DNA of 64,000 nt from NCBI GenBank assembly GCA_963669405.2, contig CAXXHF010000002.1, positions 992,001 to 1,056,000 of the forward strand, given 5' to 3'. Origin of the DNA: Aureisphaera sp963669405 (GTDB taxonomy: Bacteria; Bacteroidota; Bacteroidia; Flavobacteriales; Flavobacteriaceae). Both the position numbers and the translations under genes were made by a program. A model generated the notes under the pieces. The model was given only the letters and a program-made list of their open reading frames with translations, ran no database searches and was not told the DNA's origin. Position 1 is the stretch's first letter, and each line of letters opens with the position of its first letter. Of the stretch, positions 9,343 to 19,985 are shown piece by piece.

Positions 9343-12300
9343 ATGAAACACATCCTTGCTCTATGCCTATACTTCATAGGCGCAATGTCCTATGCACAAG
9401 ACGGAAACGTCCAAAACTCCAACAGCTTTTCCGAACAATTTGCCAAGATTGTAAGCGTACCTAACTCTCCAGAGGCAGAGGCTTTCACCAAATATGGCGA
9501 TGTAGGAACTAACCTATTTACAGGTACGCCCAGTATTTCTATCCCCTTATATACCATTTCCGGAGTAGAAATGAGCCTTCCTATTTCGTTAACCTATGAC
9601 GCTTCGGGTATTAAGGTAAAGCAAATTGCATCCAATGTAGGATTGGGTTGGAACCTAAACGTTGGGGGGCGTGTTTCCAGACAGACGCGGGGCTTGCCAG
9701 ATCACGGGGTAGAAACCCCTAACCTTACCGATCCCAACATACGCCAAAAAGTCATGGATTATAAAGTTTATGATGGTACCAATGCTACTCTTGTCTTCGA
9801 TGATCTAGATTTCAATGAGGTTCGCAACAATGTGCTCAACTACTTTACCTTCTTAGATGATGTCAGCAAAAGCAAAGTAGACATAGAACAGGATTATTAC
9901 AGCGTTAATATCATGGGGCTTAGTGAAACCATTTGGATGAACACCTCAAACTATGAACCCAAACCCTTAAGTAATCCAAATCTGGATATAGTAAGCCCTA
10001 CCTATCCTGTAACAGATCCAGACTATTGGGAAATACGTGACCCAGAAGGTAATACCTTTATTTTTGGTAAGGATATATCTGGAAATACACCATACAACGT
10101 AAACACTGAAAGCAACCCCATTGAGGAGGTTAAAAGGATTAATAATCTGGACACCGACAACAACGGGGAGAATTTTGAAGTCACTTACAACAGTTCATGG
10201 CTCATTAGTAAAATTGTCTCTAAAAACGGAAAGGATGTATTCCACTTTAAATATACAACACACGAAGAATTTGCCAATCCAGAAAGTGCCGAACTCATCA
10301 ACCAATCTACGGCACATTCAGCTATAGATATTGGCGGTGGAACACCCGAATATGCTGGAGCAGGCTCCTACCCTCTGGATAACAGGATATCCAATGTGAA
10401 ATCGCAATACACCCAACAATTTTTACAATCCATCTACCATAACGGAAAGGAAGTGGTACGGTTTGAGTTTGTGAACAGAGACGATGTGGAAAATCCAATC
10501 AGTCAAGCTATTAAAGGATTTAAGGTGTCTCCAGATTTTGGGGCAACAACCCCAATCATTATTAAAGATGTGCAACTGGACTATTCTTACTTTGGAGATG
10601 CAGACAATACCAACAGCCATTATGTGAAAAGATTAAAACTGGATAAAGTTTCTGTGGGATTGAATGATCCTGAAAACTACTATTCATTCCATTATAACAC
10701 ACCCAATGATGTCCCCAGCAGACTGGACAACAACTTTGACACGATGGGATATATAAACAACAGTACCAACCCTACTCCTTTTGCAGAATGGCCAAGAGAT
10801 GACAGCACCATAGAATTACCGGGGGCGGATCGATCCATTTCACCATCAGCCTCTAAAACCGGGAATTTGTCACAAATTATTTACCCTACGGGTGGGTCTA
10901 CTGTTTTTGAATACGAAAACCACAATGATGGAGAAGAACTGTATCCAGGACTTCGTATAAAAAGCATTAAAAATTATACAGGCCACGACGTACTGGCTTC
11001 CCACAAAGAATATACCTACCCTGTCATGGTAGAAAACTTTACTCCAATCTTGGAGGTAGAACAACTATCTGAGGCAAGTCCCTGTCAAGATGCATCCTTC
11101 AACATTACGCCTAGTACCCTGCATCGATATGTCATGCCACCCAACACCGATAGCGGCCCGCACATTAGCTATAGTGAAGTAATAGAACACCTCTACGAAA
11201 ACGAACAGCCAACGGGATACACCAAATATCAATTCAAAACAGGAACGGGTGATTGGTACACGTACGATTTGCCGCCTTTTAGTAAAAATTATAGCTCTGG
11301 AAACAACGTAGGAAGTCCGTTGCTAACGGAGCTTTATGATGAAGACGATAAAAAATTACAAGGTACCACAAACCTGTACAATGACCCATTAAACAGCAAT
11401 CTCTATTATGAAGACCATGCCATCACCGTAAAACAAAACCCTTTAAAAAGTAATTCCTTTGTTAAGGTCGTAAAAAACAATGGTCAGGTAACCCTATATA
11501 CACAAGGTGGTGCCTCTTGTGGCGGCATAAGCAGTGCCGGATTGGGTATTGATGGTAATGTTGCCCAACTGGACCCAGGTTATTGCCAAAACAATGGTAG
11601 TGAAGCTTGTTTCCCCACTACGGGATGGGCTAGTTTAGAACTGGAGCCCGTATCTATTTATGCTTACATTGGCAACCTGGTCTCGGTAAATAAAACGGAG
11701 TATCTAGGAACCCTATCAGTAAGTACAGACGTAACCAACGAGTACAATGGGAGTTATCTCTTAAGTGCTTCCAATACTTCTACCGATAATGGCGATGAAA
11801 TAAGAACTGAATATACCTATGTACAGGATCTTGCCAACCCAACCGCTGCCGAGAGTCAATTACTTGCAGAAAATAAAAAAACCACACCCATTATCACAAA
11901 ATCCAAACGGATCTATGGAGATGGAACCACACCTACTTTACTGTTATCTACCCAAAAAACGGAATACAACCTCTGGACCTTTGGAACAGAAAGTCTATCA
12001 CTTCCCAAAAACATCCAGTTTGAGAAGGCAGGCAACGGAACCAACCTAGAGAATCGGATTATATACCACGAGTATGATGAAACTGGAAAACCCATAGATG
12101 CTTCCCTTGCAGAAGGTGCTCACGAAAGTTATGTTTGGGGTTATGACGGAAACTATCTGGTAGCCAAGATAAGCAATGTACCCTATGCCAACCTGGACAA
12201 TAACCTTGTAAGTGAGGTGCATACCAAATCAAGCACAGGAACTGAAAGCGAACTGCTCACCGCCCTGTCTAATCTTAGAAATGATGTAAACGCTTTGGGT

Positions 12301-13404
12301 GGTCTCATGACTTCCTATACCTACATTCCTATGGTGGGTGTAAGTACCATAACAGATCCTAGAGGAAATACCGTACAGTATGTGTACAACAACCAGAACA
12401 AGCTGGAATATGTACTGGACAGTGATGACAAGGTACTTTCTAAAAACGACTACCAATATAGAACCAAAGAAACCCTTACCGTGGGAGATATTAGTGTAAT
12501 AGACCAAGATGTAACACTCAGTGGTGAGCACTATGTTGAGTTTAGAGTCAAACCAAGTGATATCATACCCAGTGGGCTTAACTATACTTACCATTGGCAA
12601 ACCGAAAACGGCACCATTATTCCTGCTGAAAACGGAAACAACACAATCAAAGTGTATTTTACCTGTGGGTCACTATCTGGTGATTCTTTAACGGTAAGCT
12701 GTACCATAGGAGACCAGGGAGACCAGTACTATCCCATAAAGATAAGTGCCTTAAAAAAACCGAACCTATGCATCCTAACCGGAAACATCACTGCAACCGA
12801 AAAAATAGCCGCCAATAACGATACTTATATCGAGTTCAAGCTCGAAAATGTGAACGGCGGAAATGGAGGGCCCTATACCACTAACTGGAATTTGAAATCC
12901 TACCAATCCGGATTGGAAATTAGCAGTCCAGATGCTAATACCTTCCACGTTACTTACGAATGTGATCAGATGCTGGATTTCATAAAGGTAGACTGTCATG
13001 TGGACGATGGTGCCGGGACCAGCGCCCTGTTCCTCAAAGAAGCTGCTCCTTGCGAGATAGAAATGGACCCCTTAAATGCCATAAGCATTGATGCCCATGA
13101 TGAAATATATGATATACTAACCTTTAAGGCGAACACTATAGGAGGGCATCCCGACGGATTCTTGTACTACAACTGGCAGATCGTGAGTGCTACCCCGGCA
13201 GATGCAGTAGAAACCATTGTGTTTGATGGAGTTCCTCTTCCCTATAACGACAATCAGGGAAAGTTCTATATCAAATATAAGTGCGATAGCAATCAAAATA
13301 TCAGCTTGACACTTAGGGTAACTACAGCACACCTAAACGGTACTGGAGTCACCTCTAATGATATATCATTTGACAACATTGTAAACACCTGTACTCCACA
13401 ATAA
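9343..13404 (+). CDS. Large secreted YD/RHS-associated partner protein with PKD-like C-terminus
   Basis: This 1353-residue protein has a signal peptide (cut after about AMSYAQ, residue 19). The N-terminal region reads EAEAFTKYGDVGTNLFTGTP and SLPISLTYDASGIKVKQIAS, then VGLGWNLNVGGRVSRQ. Such N-termini mark Bacteroidota proteins that are encoded just before RHS genes and recall SpvB/TcaC-type assembly partners. The middle has scattered tyrosine-rich YD-like stretches. The last 330 residues form about three repeats, each with a Trp and paired Cys (NYTYHWQTENG, YTTNWNLKS, LYYNWQIVS), probably PKD/Ig-like domains. It ends 11 bases before the RHS gene, so the two are an operon. A role in secreting or encasing the RHS toxin is inferred. 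Confidence 0.8.
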   Translation: MKHILALCLYFIGAMSYAQDGNVQNSNSFSEQFAKIVSVPNSPEAEAFTKYGDVGTNLFTGTPSISIPLYTISGVEMSLPISLTYDASGIKVKQIASNVGLGWNLNVGGRVSRQTRGLPDHGVETPNLTDPNIRQKVMDYKVYDGTNATLVFDDLDFNEVRNNVLNYFTFLDDVSKSKVDIEQDYYSVNIMGLSETIWMNTSNYEPKPLSNPNLDIVSPTYPVTDPDYWEIRDPEGNTFIFGKDISGNTPYNVNTESNPIEEVKRINNLDTDNNGENFEVTYNSSWLISKIVSKNGKDVFHFKYTTHEEFANPESAELINQSTAHSAIDIGGGTPEYAGAGSYPLDNRISNVKSQYTQQFLQSIYHNGKEVVRFEFVNRDDVENPISQAIKGFKVSPDFGATTPIIIKDVQLDYSYFGDADNTNSHYVKRLKLDKVSVGLNDPENYYSFHYNTPNDVPSRLDNNFDTMGYINNSTNPTPFAEWPRDDSTIELPGADRSISPSASKTGNLSQIIYPTGGSTVFEYENHNDGEELYPGLRIKSIKNYTGHDVLASHKEYTYPVMVENFTPILEVEQLSEASPCQDASFNITPSTLHRYVMPPNTDSGPHISYSEVIEHLYENEQPTGYTKYQFKTGTGDWYTYDLPPFSKNYSSGNNVGSPLLTELYDEDDKKLQGTTNLYNDPLNSNLYYEDHAITVKQNPLKSNSFVKVVKNNGQVTLYTQGGASCGGISSAGLGIDGNVAQLDPGYCQNNGSEACFPTTGWASLELEPVSIYAYIGNLVSVNKTEYLGTLSVSTDVTNEYNGSYLLSASNTSTDNGDEIRTEYTYVQDLANPTAAESQLLAENKKTTPIITKSKRIYGDGTTPTLLLSTQKTEYNLWTFGTESLSLPKNIQFEKAGNGTNLENRIIYHEYDETGKPIDASLAEGAHESYVWGYDGNYLVAKISNVPYANLDNNLVSEVHTKSSTGTESELLTALSNLRNDVNALGGLMTSYTYIPMVGVSTITDPRGNTVQYVYNNQNKLEYVLDSDDKVLSKNDYQYRTKETLTVGDISVIDQDVTLSGEHYVEFRVKPSDIIPSGLNYTYHWQTENGTIIPAENGNNTIKVYFTCGSLSGDSLTVSCTIGDQGDQYYPIKISALKKPNLCILTGNITATEKIAANNDTYIEFKLENVNGGNGGPYTTNWNLKSYQSGLEISSPDANTFHVTYECDQMLDFIKVDCHVDDGAGTSALFLKEAAPCEIEMDPLNAISIDAHDEIYDILTFKANTIGGHPDGFLYYNWQIVSATPADAVETIVFDGVPLPYNDNQGKFYIKYKCDSNQNISLTLRVTTAHLNGTGVTSNDISFDNIVNTCTPQ

Positions 13405-13415
13405 AAAAAACACCG

Positions 13416-16400
13416 ATGAAAAACATACTATATACCGCCCTTCTTTTATCCGTGGCCGGTTTTGGGCAGACCCAGCCCACCTCGAACCAGAACTACGTAC
13501 AGCAGACCTCCTATCCCCATGGAATGGACCGGGCTGCCGTGGAGAACCTGGCCAATGACGCCAGTACCAACGACCTCAAAATAGAATCCATCGTCTATTA
13601 CGATGGCTTGGGGCGCCCCCTGCAACAGGTGGGCGTACGGGCAGGCGGCAGTGGCCAGGACATCATCACCCCTAGCCAGTACGACGCCCTGGGCAGGCAG
13701 GCCCTGCAGCACCTGCCCTATCCCGCCTTGGGCAACCAGGGGGGCTACGAGCTGGACCCACTGGTGCCGCAGCACCAATACTACCTCAGCAACTATGTGG
13801 ACGACAGCGACGGAAACGGGGCCATCAATGCCTATTCGCAGACCGTTTACGAAAACTCCCCCCTTAACCGGGTACAGAAACAGGCCGCCCCCGGGATGGA
13901 CTGGAAAGTGGACACCCTTGGCAACGGTGACCATACCATACGGTACAGTTACCTCACCAACGGGGGGGGCATCCACAACTTCAGGGTTACCTTCCCCAAC
14001 GGTACCCCGGGGGCACCACAGCTCAATCATCTGGGACACTACCCCAGTGGTTCGCTGTTCGTGACCGAGACCAGGGACGAGAACTGGGAAACCGCAGACG
14101 GGATACACGGGCGCACCAAGGAATACACCAACAGATCCGGGCAGATCATCCTGAAGCGCAACACGGTGGCAGACCCCGGCAAGTCCCCCGCCCTGCCCAA
14201 CAACCACGATACCTACTATATCTATGACGATTTTGGGAACCTGACCTATGTACTCCCGCCCAAAGCTTCCGAAGGCATACTGGACACCCAGAACAACAAT
14301 GCCATTGTAACCAGTGTACTGGACGGCCTTGGTTACCAGTACCGCTACGATTACCGAAACCGCCTTGTGGAAAAGAAAATACCGGGCAAGGGCGTGGAAT
14401 ACATCCTCTACGACAAACTGGACCGCCCCGTGCTTACCCAAGATGCCAACATGCGGGCCGACAGCAACAAATGGCTCTTTACCAAATACGATGCCCTGGG
14501 GCGGGTGGCCTATACGGGCATCTATACGCCCCCTGCCGGTTTCTCAAAAACACAGCTGGAGAACGACCTGCTCATACCACAGTACTGGAACGAAGAACCC
14601 ACCACCACCCCAACGCAGGTGGGCGATGTGGCCCTGTACTATACCAGCCAGGCCTATCCGCTGACGGGTATGGAGGTACTTACCATAAACTACTACGACC
14701 GCTATGTGGACCACAGCCCCACGGTACTGCCAACCACGGTCTACGGACAGGCGGTGGCCACGGCCGTAAACGGCTTGCCCACCGTGACCAGGGTACGCAC
14801 TTTGGGAACCGGAGACTGGGCCACCTCGCTCACGGCCTACGACGGTAAGGGAAGGGGTATTTATGCAGACTCCTACAACACCACCCTACAGAGCCGCGAT
14901 ATCGCAAAAAGCCTGTTGGATTTTGTGGGGAAAACACTGGAGACCGAGACCCAGCACCTCAAAAGCGGCAACCCCAACATCATTGCGCATGATTACTTTA
15001 CCTATGACCCACAGGGCAGGATCCTGACCCACAAACAACAGATAGGCGACGAGGCACCGGAACTCATAGCACACAACACCTACGACGCCCTTGGGCAACT
15101 GGTACGGAAGGGGGTGGGCGGCACGGCCCTCCTGGACGGGTATACGGACCTCACCGAGGTGGATATCTCACCCACCGGGGTCATCACCAGTACCAACACC
15201 AACGGGTGGAACCCCGCTTGGGCCTCCTACCTCAAAACCCGTGGGGAGATCCCCCCGGCGAGCGATGGCGGGATCGATTTCACGGTACCCCAGACCGACC
15301 ACCACATACGGGGCGGGTTGGTAACCCCAGCCAACGCCAACCAAACGGGTGGGTATTTTGACTACGGCATACAGCTCCACTATGACGACACAGACCCTGC
15401 CAACCCCCTGGTACGGGTAAGGACCGTGGTCAAGGGGACCACGGGGGTGGACTCGGGCCGCACCTATGCCGCCGGGGACCTGTTCCGTGTACAGAGGGAC
15501 GGCAGCGAGATAGGGTTCTGGCACAACAACACCAAGTTCAAGACCGTGACGGAGGCCTTTGAGGGCGAGCTCCTGGACCTGGCCTTTTGTGGGCAAGGTG
15601 AACTTCAGCGGACCATCCGGGGGGAGCGTGGAGAACCTCGGCTTCTTTGCCACCCAGACCAACAACCGCCTGCAGACCGTGGACTACGCCTACAACATAC
15701 GGGGGTGGCTCACCGACATCAACGATATCACCTACGAGGCCAAGAAGGAGGAGTTCGGGCCACAGACCGAATCCTACAAACGACCTGTTCAGCTTCAGGA
15801 TAAACTACAACCGCGTGGAGGGTGCCACGGGGACACCCCTGTACAACGGCAACATTGCACAGACCCTCTGGAAGACGGATAACGAAGACAAGGACCTAAG
15901 GGCCTACGTGTACAGCTACGACGACCTGAACCGCATCCTGGGTGCTGTGGGGCACAAGGGGGACAAGCTTGCCAACCTGGCCCCCTACAGCTTCCACGAC
16001 GTGGGCAACATTGCCTATGACCCCAACGGGAACATCCTATCGCTGGACCGTATGGGGACCAACGTGAACCATGATACCCCGGGGCTGTGGGACTCCCTGG
16101 CCTATGAATACACGGGCAACCAACTGGACAACGTGCTGGAAAAGAGCAACAGCAGCACCTATATGGGTTTTGGCTTCGTGGACGGGAACGTGGCCAGCAA
16201 CACCCAGTTGGACGACTACGGCTACGATGCCAACGGGAACATGGTCATGGACCGCAACAAGGGCATCTCCACCCAGATTGCCTACAACCACCTCAACCTC
16301 CCCGTAACGGTCCCCGTGAACAATGGGGCAACCTCCGGGACAATTACGTACCTTTACGATGCCGTGGGCACCAAACTGAAGAAGAGCGTGGCCATAAACG

Positions 16401-17647
16401 GTACGACCGAAATCACCGAATACGTGGGCAACTACATATACAGCAACGAGTCCGGCAGCCTGAAACTGCAGTTCTTCAACCAACCGGAGGGTTATACAGA
16501 ACCCGTGGCGGGGACCGCGGGGTCCGTGAAGGCCTTCACCGCCACCACGGGGCAGACCTCCTACAGTGGCTATAAGTATGTGTACCGGTACAGGGACCAC
16601 CTGGGCAACGTACGGCTCACCTACTCGGACAGTGACGGGAACGGGTCCGTGGACCCCGGCAGCGAGATCATCGAGGAATCCAACTACTACCCATTCGGGC
16701 TGAGGCACTCGGGCTACAACGTCAACACGTCCAGCAACAGCAACAGCCTGGCTCAGAAATTTAAGTTTGGAGGAAAAGAGTTTAATGACGAACTTGGGCT
16801 CGAATGGTATGATTTTGGAGCAAGGAATTATGACGCAGCATTAGGGCGCTGGATGAACCTTGACCCGCTTGCTGAGGAGATGAGAAGGCACAGCCCGTAT
16901 AACTATGCTTTTGACAACCCAATCTTTTTCTTTGATCCTGATGGTATGAAACCCTGTCCCCAAGGAAACTGTGATGACCCACCAGTTAGCACAGTTGAAG
17001 ATGAACCGGAACCTGACACTAATGAGGGCGGAAATCAAGAATCTACCCCTTGGTATTTGAATGATACTGGAAGTGGAAAACCAGTTTTGACAGGGGGGCT
17101 TCATAATATCAAACTTCCTATTGTTGAAAGAAACCCAAATCCAGCTGCCTTTGCAGAAAACACAGGGGCTGCTATATACAATAACGTTGCAACGACTTGG
17201 AATGAGGCAATGGAAGGGAAAGATATGGGGCAGATGACAGATGAAGGTTTGGCGGCTATGGGTGAGACCGTGAAGCGAATCGAAGATGGCGAAGGAACGA
17301 TGGAAGATAGTGAGAATATGACGGCAGGAATTGTAATGTTCGCAGTAACAAAAAAAGCCAATGGTAAAAAACCAAGTATAAAACAACAAGCCCTTGATGT
17401 AAAAACAAAGCTTAATAATAATAAAAATACCGTCATTATTAAAACCTCTAATGGAAACATCAGATATGACTTAGATGGGAAAGCTCATGGAAAAACTGAG
17501 ACTCCACATAAAATGACATATCAGAATAATTATGTTAACGGAAGAGTTAGAAGTGTTAGTAAAACGAGTAAACGAGCTACCTCAATGTCTCAGCAGGATC
17601 TTAGAATTGTAAGAAAAACTTTAGAAAAAAGAAAAAAGAAAGAATAG
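13416..17647 (+). CDS. RHS-repeat polymorphic toxin, two single-base frameshifts
   Basis: A signal peptide (residues 1-18) is followed by a DUF6443-type N-terminus (YDGLGRPLQQV), many YD repeats, and the RHS core (YYPFGLRHSGYN to GLEWYDFGARNYDAALGRWMNLDPLAE). The variable tip of about 220 residues ends with IRYDLDGKAHGKTETPHK and SKRATSMSQQDLRIVRKTL, which resembles polymorphic toxin type 24; that name is tentative. The frame breaks twice. An extra T in the run at 15585-15588 and an extra A near 15779-15781 move the reading through all three frames; removing both gives one 1409-residue protein. The DNA is GC-rich up to about 16,745 and AT-rich after it. Its product is probably an exported antibacterial toxin. 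Confidence 0.82.
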
Positions 17648-17648
17648 T

Positions 17649-18056
17649 ATGATATTGGACATAACAAATTCAGAATTATTTGATAGTCTTTTAGAGATTA
17701 GTTACGAAAATTGCGAATATGACCTTCATAATGACTTTTCCTTGAAATATATTGACTTTAACAAAGCGGAAGCCTTATTGAAATTTGATTTTCACGAAAT
17801 AGATGGTAAAAAGTCAATTCATTTAATCTTTAAGAATGTTGATCCGATTATCTTGAAATTACCTTTTCAAGAAGATACGACGATAGATAATTTTCATAGA
17901 GGCAGATATGAGTATCAAGGTCAGTTATACGATGAATTCGAAGGAAAACGTTGTTTTTACATGGAGTTCTATGATTCTGGAGATTGTATAATATTGTGTT
18001 CTGAAGCTATTTTCAAAATAGATAGCAAAACCAAAGTACTAAATTTAAAACAATGA
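17649..18056 (+). CDS. Candidate immunity protein for the RHS toxin
   Basis: This 135-residue, acidic, soluble protein has no signal peptide or membrane helix, and I recognise no family. It starts two bases after the last base of the RHS gene's stop codon and has the same AT-rich composition as the toxin tip. That is the position and size expected of a cognate immunity gene that binds and neutralises the toxin in the producing cell. Predicted beta-rich segments (SIHLIFKNVDPIILKL, CFYMEFYDSGDCIILCS) fit small immunity folds. The function is inferred from position only. Confidence 0.6.
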   Translation: MILDITNSELFDSLLEISYENCEYDLHNDFSLKYIDFNKAEALLKFDFHEIDGKKSIHLIFKNVDPIILKLPFQEDTTIDNFHRGRYEYQGQLYDEFEGKRCFYMEFYDSGDCIILCSEAIFKIDSKTKVLNLKQ

Positions 18057-18099
18057 AACATTCTTCGGGTAATGGTACAGATTAGTTGATAGAAAATAT

Positions 18100-18249
18100 A
18101 TGAAATGTACATATTGTAAGGTACTAGCTATGAAAAATGACAAACAGAACAATGGTAAACAACGTTACTGTTGCAAAATTTGTAGATGTTGTTTTCAAAG
18201 AAGTTATAGTTGTAAAGCATATAAAACTGATACCAATAAAAACATCTAT
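18100..18249 (+). pseudogene. IS1-family InsA fragment (zinc-ribbon N-terminus), cut by IS6
   Basis: From the ATG at 18100 the frame reads MKCTYCKVLAMKNDKQNNGK followed by QRYCCKICRCCFQRSYSCKAY. This is the four-cysteine zinc ribbon and following region of IS1-type InsA proteins. The frame runs into the left end of the IS6 element at 18250 and stops 20 bases inside it. The rest of InsA and all of InsB are absent on the other side, so the insertion came with a deletion or the flanks were rearranged later. Confidence 0.7.
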
Positions 18250-19024
18250 GGTTCTGTCGCATCTATATAAATTAATTAAGGGAAACTATACCTTTGGAAT
18301 AAAATATCATGTTCAAAGGCCACTGTTTTCCGAAGTCAATCATAATTCAAGCCGTATACTTCAAGTTTAGGTTTGGACTCAGTTATCGTGAGATTGAAGA
18401 ATTAATGGCCATTCGTGGTGTTAAAGTTGACCATGCGACGATTCAACGTTGGGTTTTTAAGTTTACACCTTTACTTGAAAAGGAGTTTAGAAAGCGTAAG
18501 AAGATTGTTGGCAGAAGATGGAGAATGGATGAGACCTATGTTAAAGTTCGAGGTCAATGGTGTTATTTATATCGAGCGGTTGATAAACAGGGAAACACTA
18601 TTGATTTCTTACTAACCAAGAGAAGAAAGAGAATGAGTGCTCAATCCTTTCTCATTAAGGCAATTGAGAATAATGGTAAACCTGAGTTGATCAATATCGA
18701 TAAAAGTGGTTCTAACAAACATGCTATTCGAATCTATAATAAACGATCCTGCTCCAAAATTGAGATTCGCCAATGTAAATACTTGAATAACATTGTCGAA
18801 CAGGATCATCGGTTTGTGAAGAAACGGATAATTAAGGGGCTTGGATTTAAAGAATTTGAATCCGCCAAAGGAACACTATCCGGGATCGAAATAGTACATA
18901 TGATTCGAAAAGGGCAGTTGATTTCAAACAGGAAATCTATGTTTTCATCATTTTATTCTTTGGCCAGTTAAAAACCACAAATACTGATTATCCTAGAATT
19001 AAGTTCAATAGATGCGACAAATAC
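18250..19024 (+). mobile_element. IS6-family insertion sequence, copy A
   Basis: The 775-bp element is bounded by imperfect 17-bp inverted ends: left GGTTCTGTCGCATCTAT at 18250, and the complement of the right end reads GTATTTGTCGCATCTAT (14 of 17 match). It holds one transposase gene. Copy B at 19986 is nearly identical over the same length, which fixes the boundaries. No 8-bp target duplication is seen at the flanks. Confidence 0.85.
18309..18971 (+). CDS. IS6-family DDE transposase (copy A)
   Basis: The 220-residue protein catalyses replicative transposition of its IS. The N-terminal helix-turn-helix (FRFGLSYREIEELMAIRGV, about residues 19-37) is followed by the RNase H-like catalytic core. 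The acidic residues are in WRMDETYVKVRG (about 72-83), NIDKSG (about 127-132) and the Glu before the C-terminal KGTLSGIEIVHMIRKGQ region. The length is typical of IS6/IS26 enzymes. It looks intact. It differs from copy B by only a few residues (for example S10/H10, K38/N38, G193/R193). Confidence 0.9.
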   Translation: MFKGHCFPKSIIIQAVYFKFRFGLSYREIEELMAIRGVKVDHATIQRWVFKFTPLLEKEFRKRKKIVGRRWRMDETYVKVRGQWCYLYRAVDKQGNTIDFLLTKRRKRMSAQSFLIKAIENNGKPELINIDKSGSNKHAIRIYNKRSCSKIEIRQCKYLNNIVEQDHRFVKKRIIKGLGFKEFESAKGTLSGIEIVHMIRKGQLISNRKSMFSSFYSLAS

Positions 19025-19281
19025 CTTCATTGGAATTTGCAAAATGACAGTTCACCAACAAAGGCATTGAAATACCATCCAATAGTCTGATGAGAATGAC
19101 TTTGGAATCGGGGTACTTGGATAACTCATTGGGAGAGTTAGTGGCATAAACATTTGAGAAAAAACAAAATACGGGGTAACATTTGGCCTTGTCGCGACAC
19201 AGTATACTAAACGTTGCCATGCAATGTGCGAACATTGGAATACATGGAACAACGGAATAGTAACCTTAAAACAATGTAAAT
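19025..19281. other. Gap between IS6 copy A and the lipoprotein gene
   Basis: These 257 bases contain no convincing gene or RNA. Short frames on the minus strand lack a ribosome-binding context and similarity to anything I recognise. The DNA may be leftover from whatever the IS6 pair rearranged. Confidence 0.4.
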
Positions 19282-19839
19282 ATGAAATTCAAATTGTTAA
19301 TTCTCGCCCTAATTCTCTTTGCTTCCTGTTCAAAAGAACAGACATCCGATGAGAACGTATTGAATAGTGATTCAAAAGAAATTAGTCTTGATGACTTTAA
19401 AGATGTACAAGAACAATCCGACGATAAAAGAGGCAGGGGGAACTGTTTGGACAACTGTTTTGCACCTGGTTTTGATTTTTGGAGTTCTACCAACGCAGCA
19501 CTGGCGCAAGTATCATTTAATTGGCAATATAGCCCTTCGATTGTCTTGAATCCTAGCGCATGCAATACTACAGTATATCTTCAAATAAGAGCGATTGAAG
19601 ACCAAACGTTCTGTGGAGATGATGTCGCATTTTATGACGAAGAATTTAATGTAGATATAACTGACGAATTTTTAACGGGTTCACCCGGCCAAATTGTTAT
19701 GAATATAGTAGGCCCAGGTGCTGATATTGAAAATTATGAACTTACTTATAAACTCTATGAATACAGAGTAATTATTAATGCCAGTTGCGGGCTTTTCACC
19801 TGTTGTCAAGACACAGACTGGGAATGCTTTGTACTTTAG
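19282..19839 (+). CDS. Small lipoprotein, unknown function (between IS6 copies)
   Basis: The 185-residue protein starts with a lipoprotein signal: a hydrophobic stretch, then LFASC with Cys at about residue 16, followed by an acidic linker. The mature part has eight or more cysteines (NCLDNCF, SACNTT, TFCGDD, SCGLFTCCQDTDWECF) that probably form disulfides outside the inner membrane. I know no family for it. It is the only gene between two IS6 copies and has its own strong terminator, so it resembles passenger DNA in a pseudo-compound transposon. Confidence 0.7.
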   Translation: MKFKLLILALILFASCSKEQTSDENVLNSDSKEISLDDFKDVQEQSDDKRGRGNCLDNCFAPGFDFWSSTNAALAQVSFNWQYSPSIVLNPSACNTTVYLQIRAIEDQTFCGDDVAFYDEEFNVDITDEFLTGSPGQIVMNIVGPGADIENYELTYKLYEYRVIINASCGLFTCCQDTDWECFVL

Positions 19840-19872
19840 CAGAATTAAAATATTGGTTTGTCACCCTGCTAG

Positions 19873-19897
19873 CGCCCGTCTTCGACGGGCGTTTTTT
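19873..19897 (+). terminator. Strong terminator after the lipoprotein gene
   Basis: CGCCCGTC (19873-19880) and GACGGGCG (19884-19891) form a perfect 8-bp GC-rich stem with a TTC loop, followed by six T residues. Confidence 0.9.
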
Positions 19898-19985
19898 ATG
19901 AAGATTGGTTATATTAGTTTCGAATAACCAATAATAGTTCCATCCTGTTTGCAACAAGCTGAAAAGAGTAAAATGATCGAAAACC

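Noticed and set aside
13446..14441. Long minus-strand frame (331 residues) inside the RHS gene
   Set aside because: The high GC content makes stop codons rare in all frames; the sense strand has the recognisable RHS/YD motifs. The same holds for the minus-strand frame at 16037-16708 and the plus-strand frames at 13603 and 14314.
18137..18370. Reading frame spanning the IS6 left end
   Set aside because: It crosses from the IS1 fragment into the IS element in a frame unrelated to InsA or the transposase.
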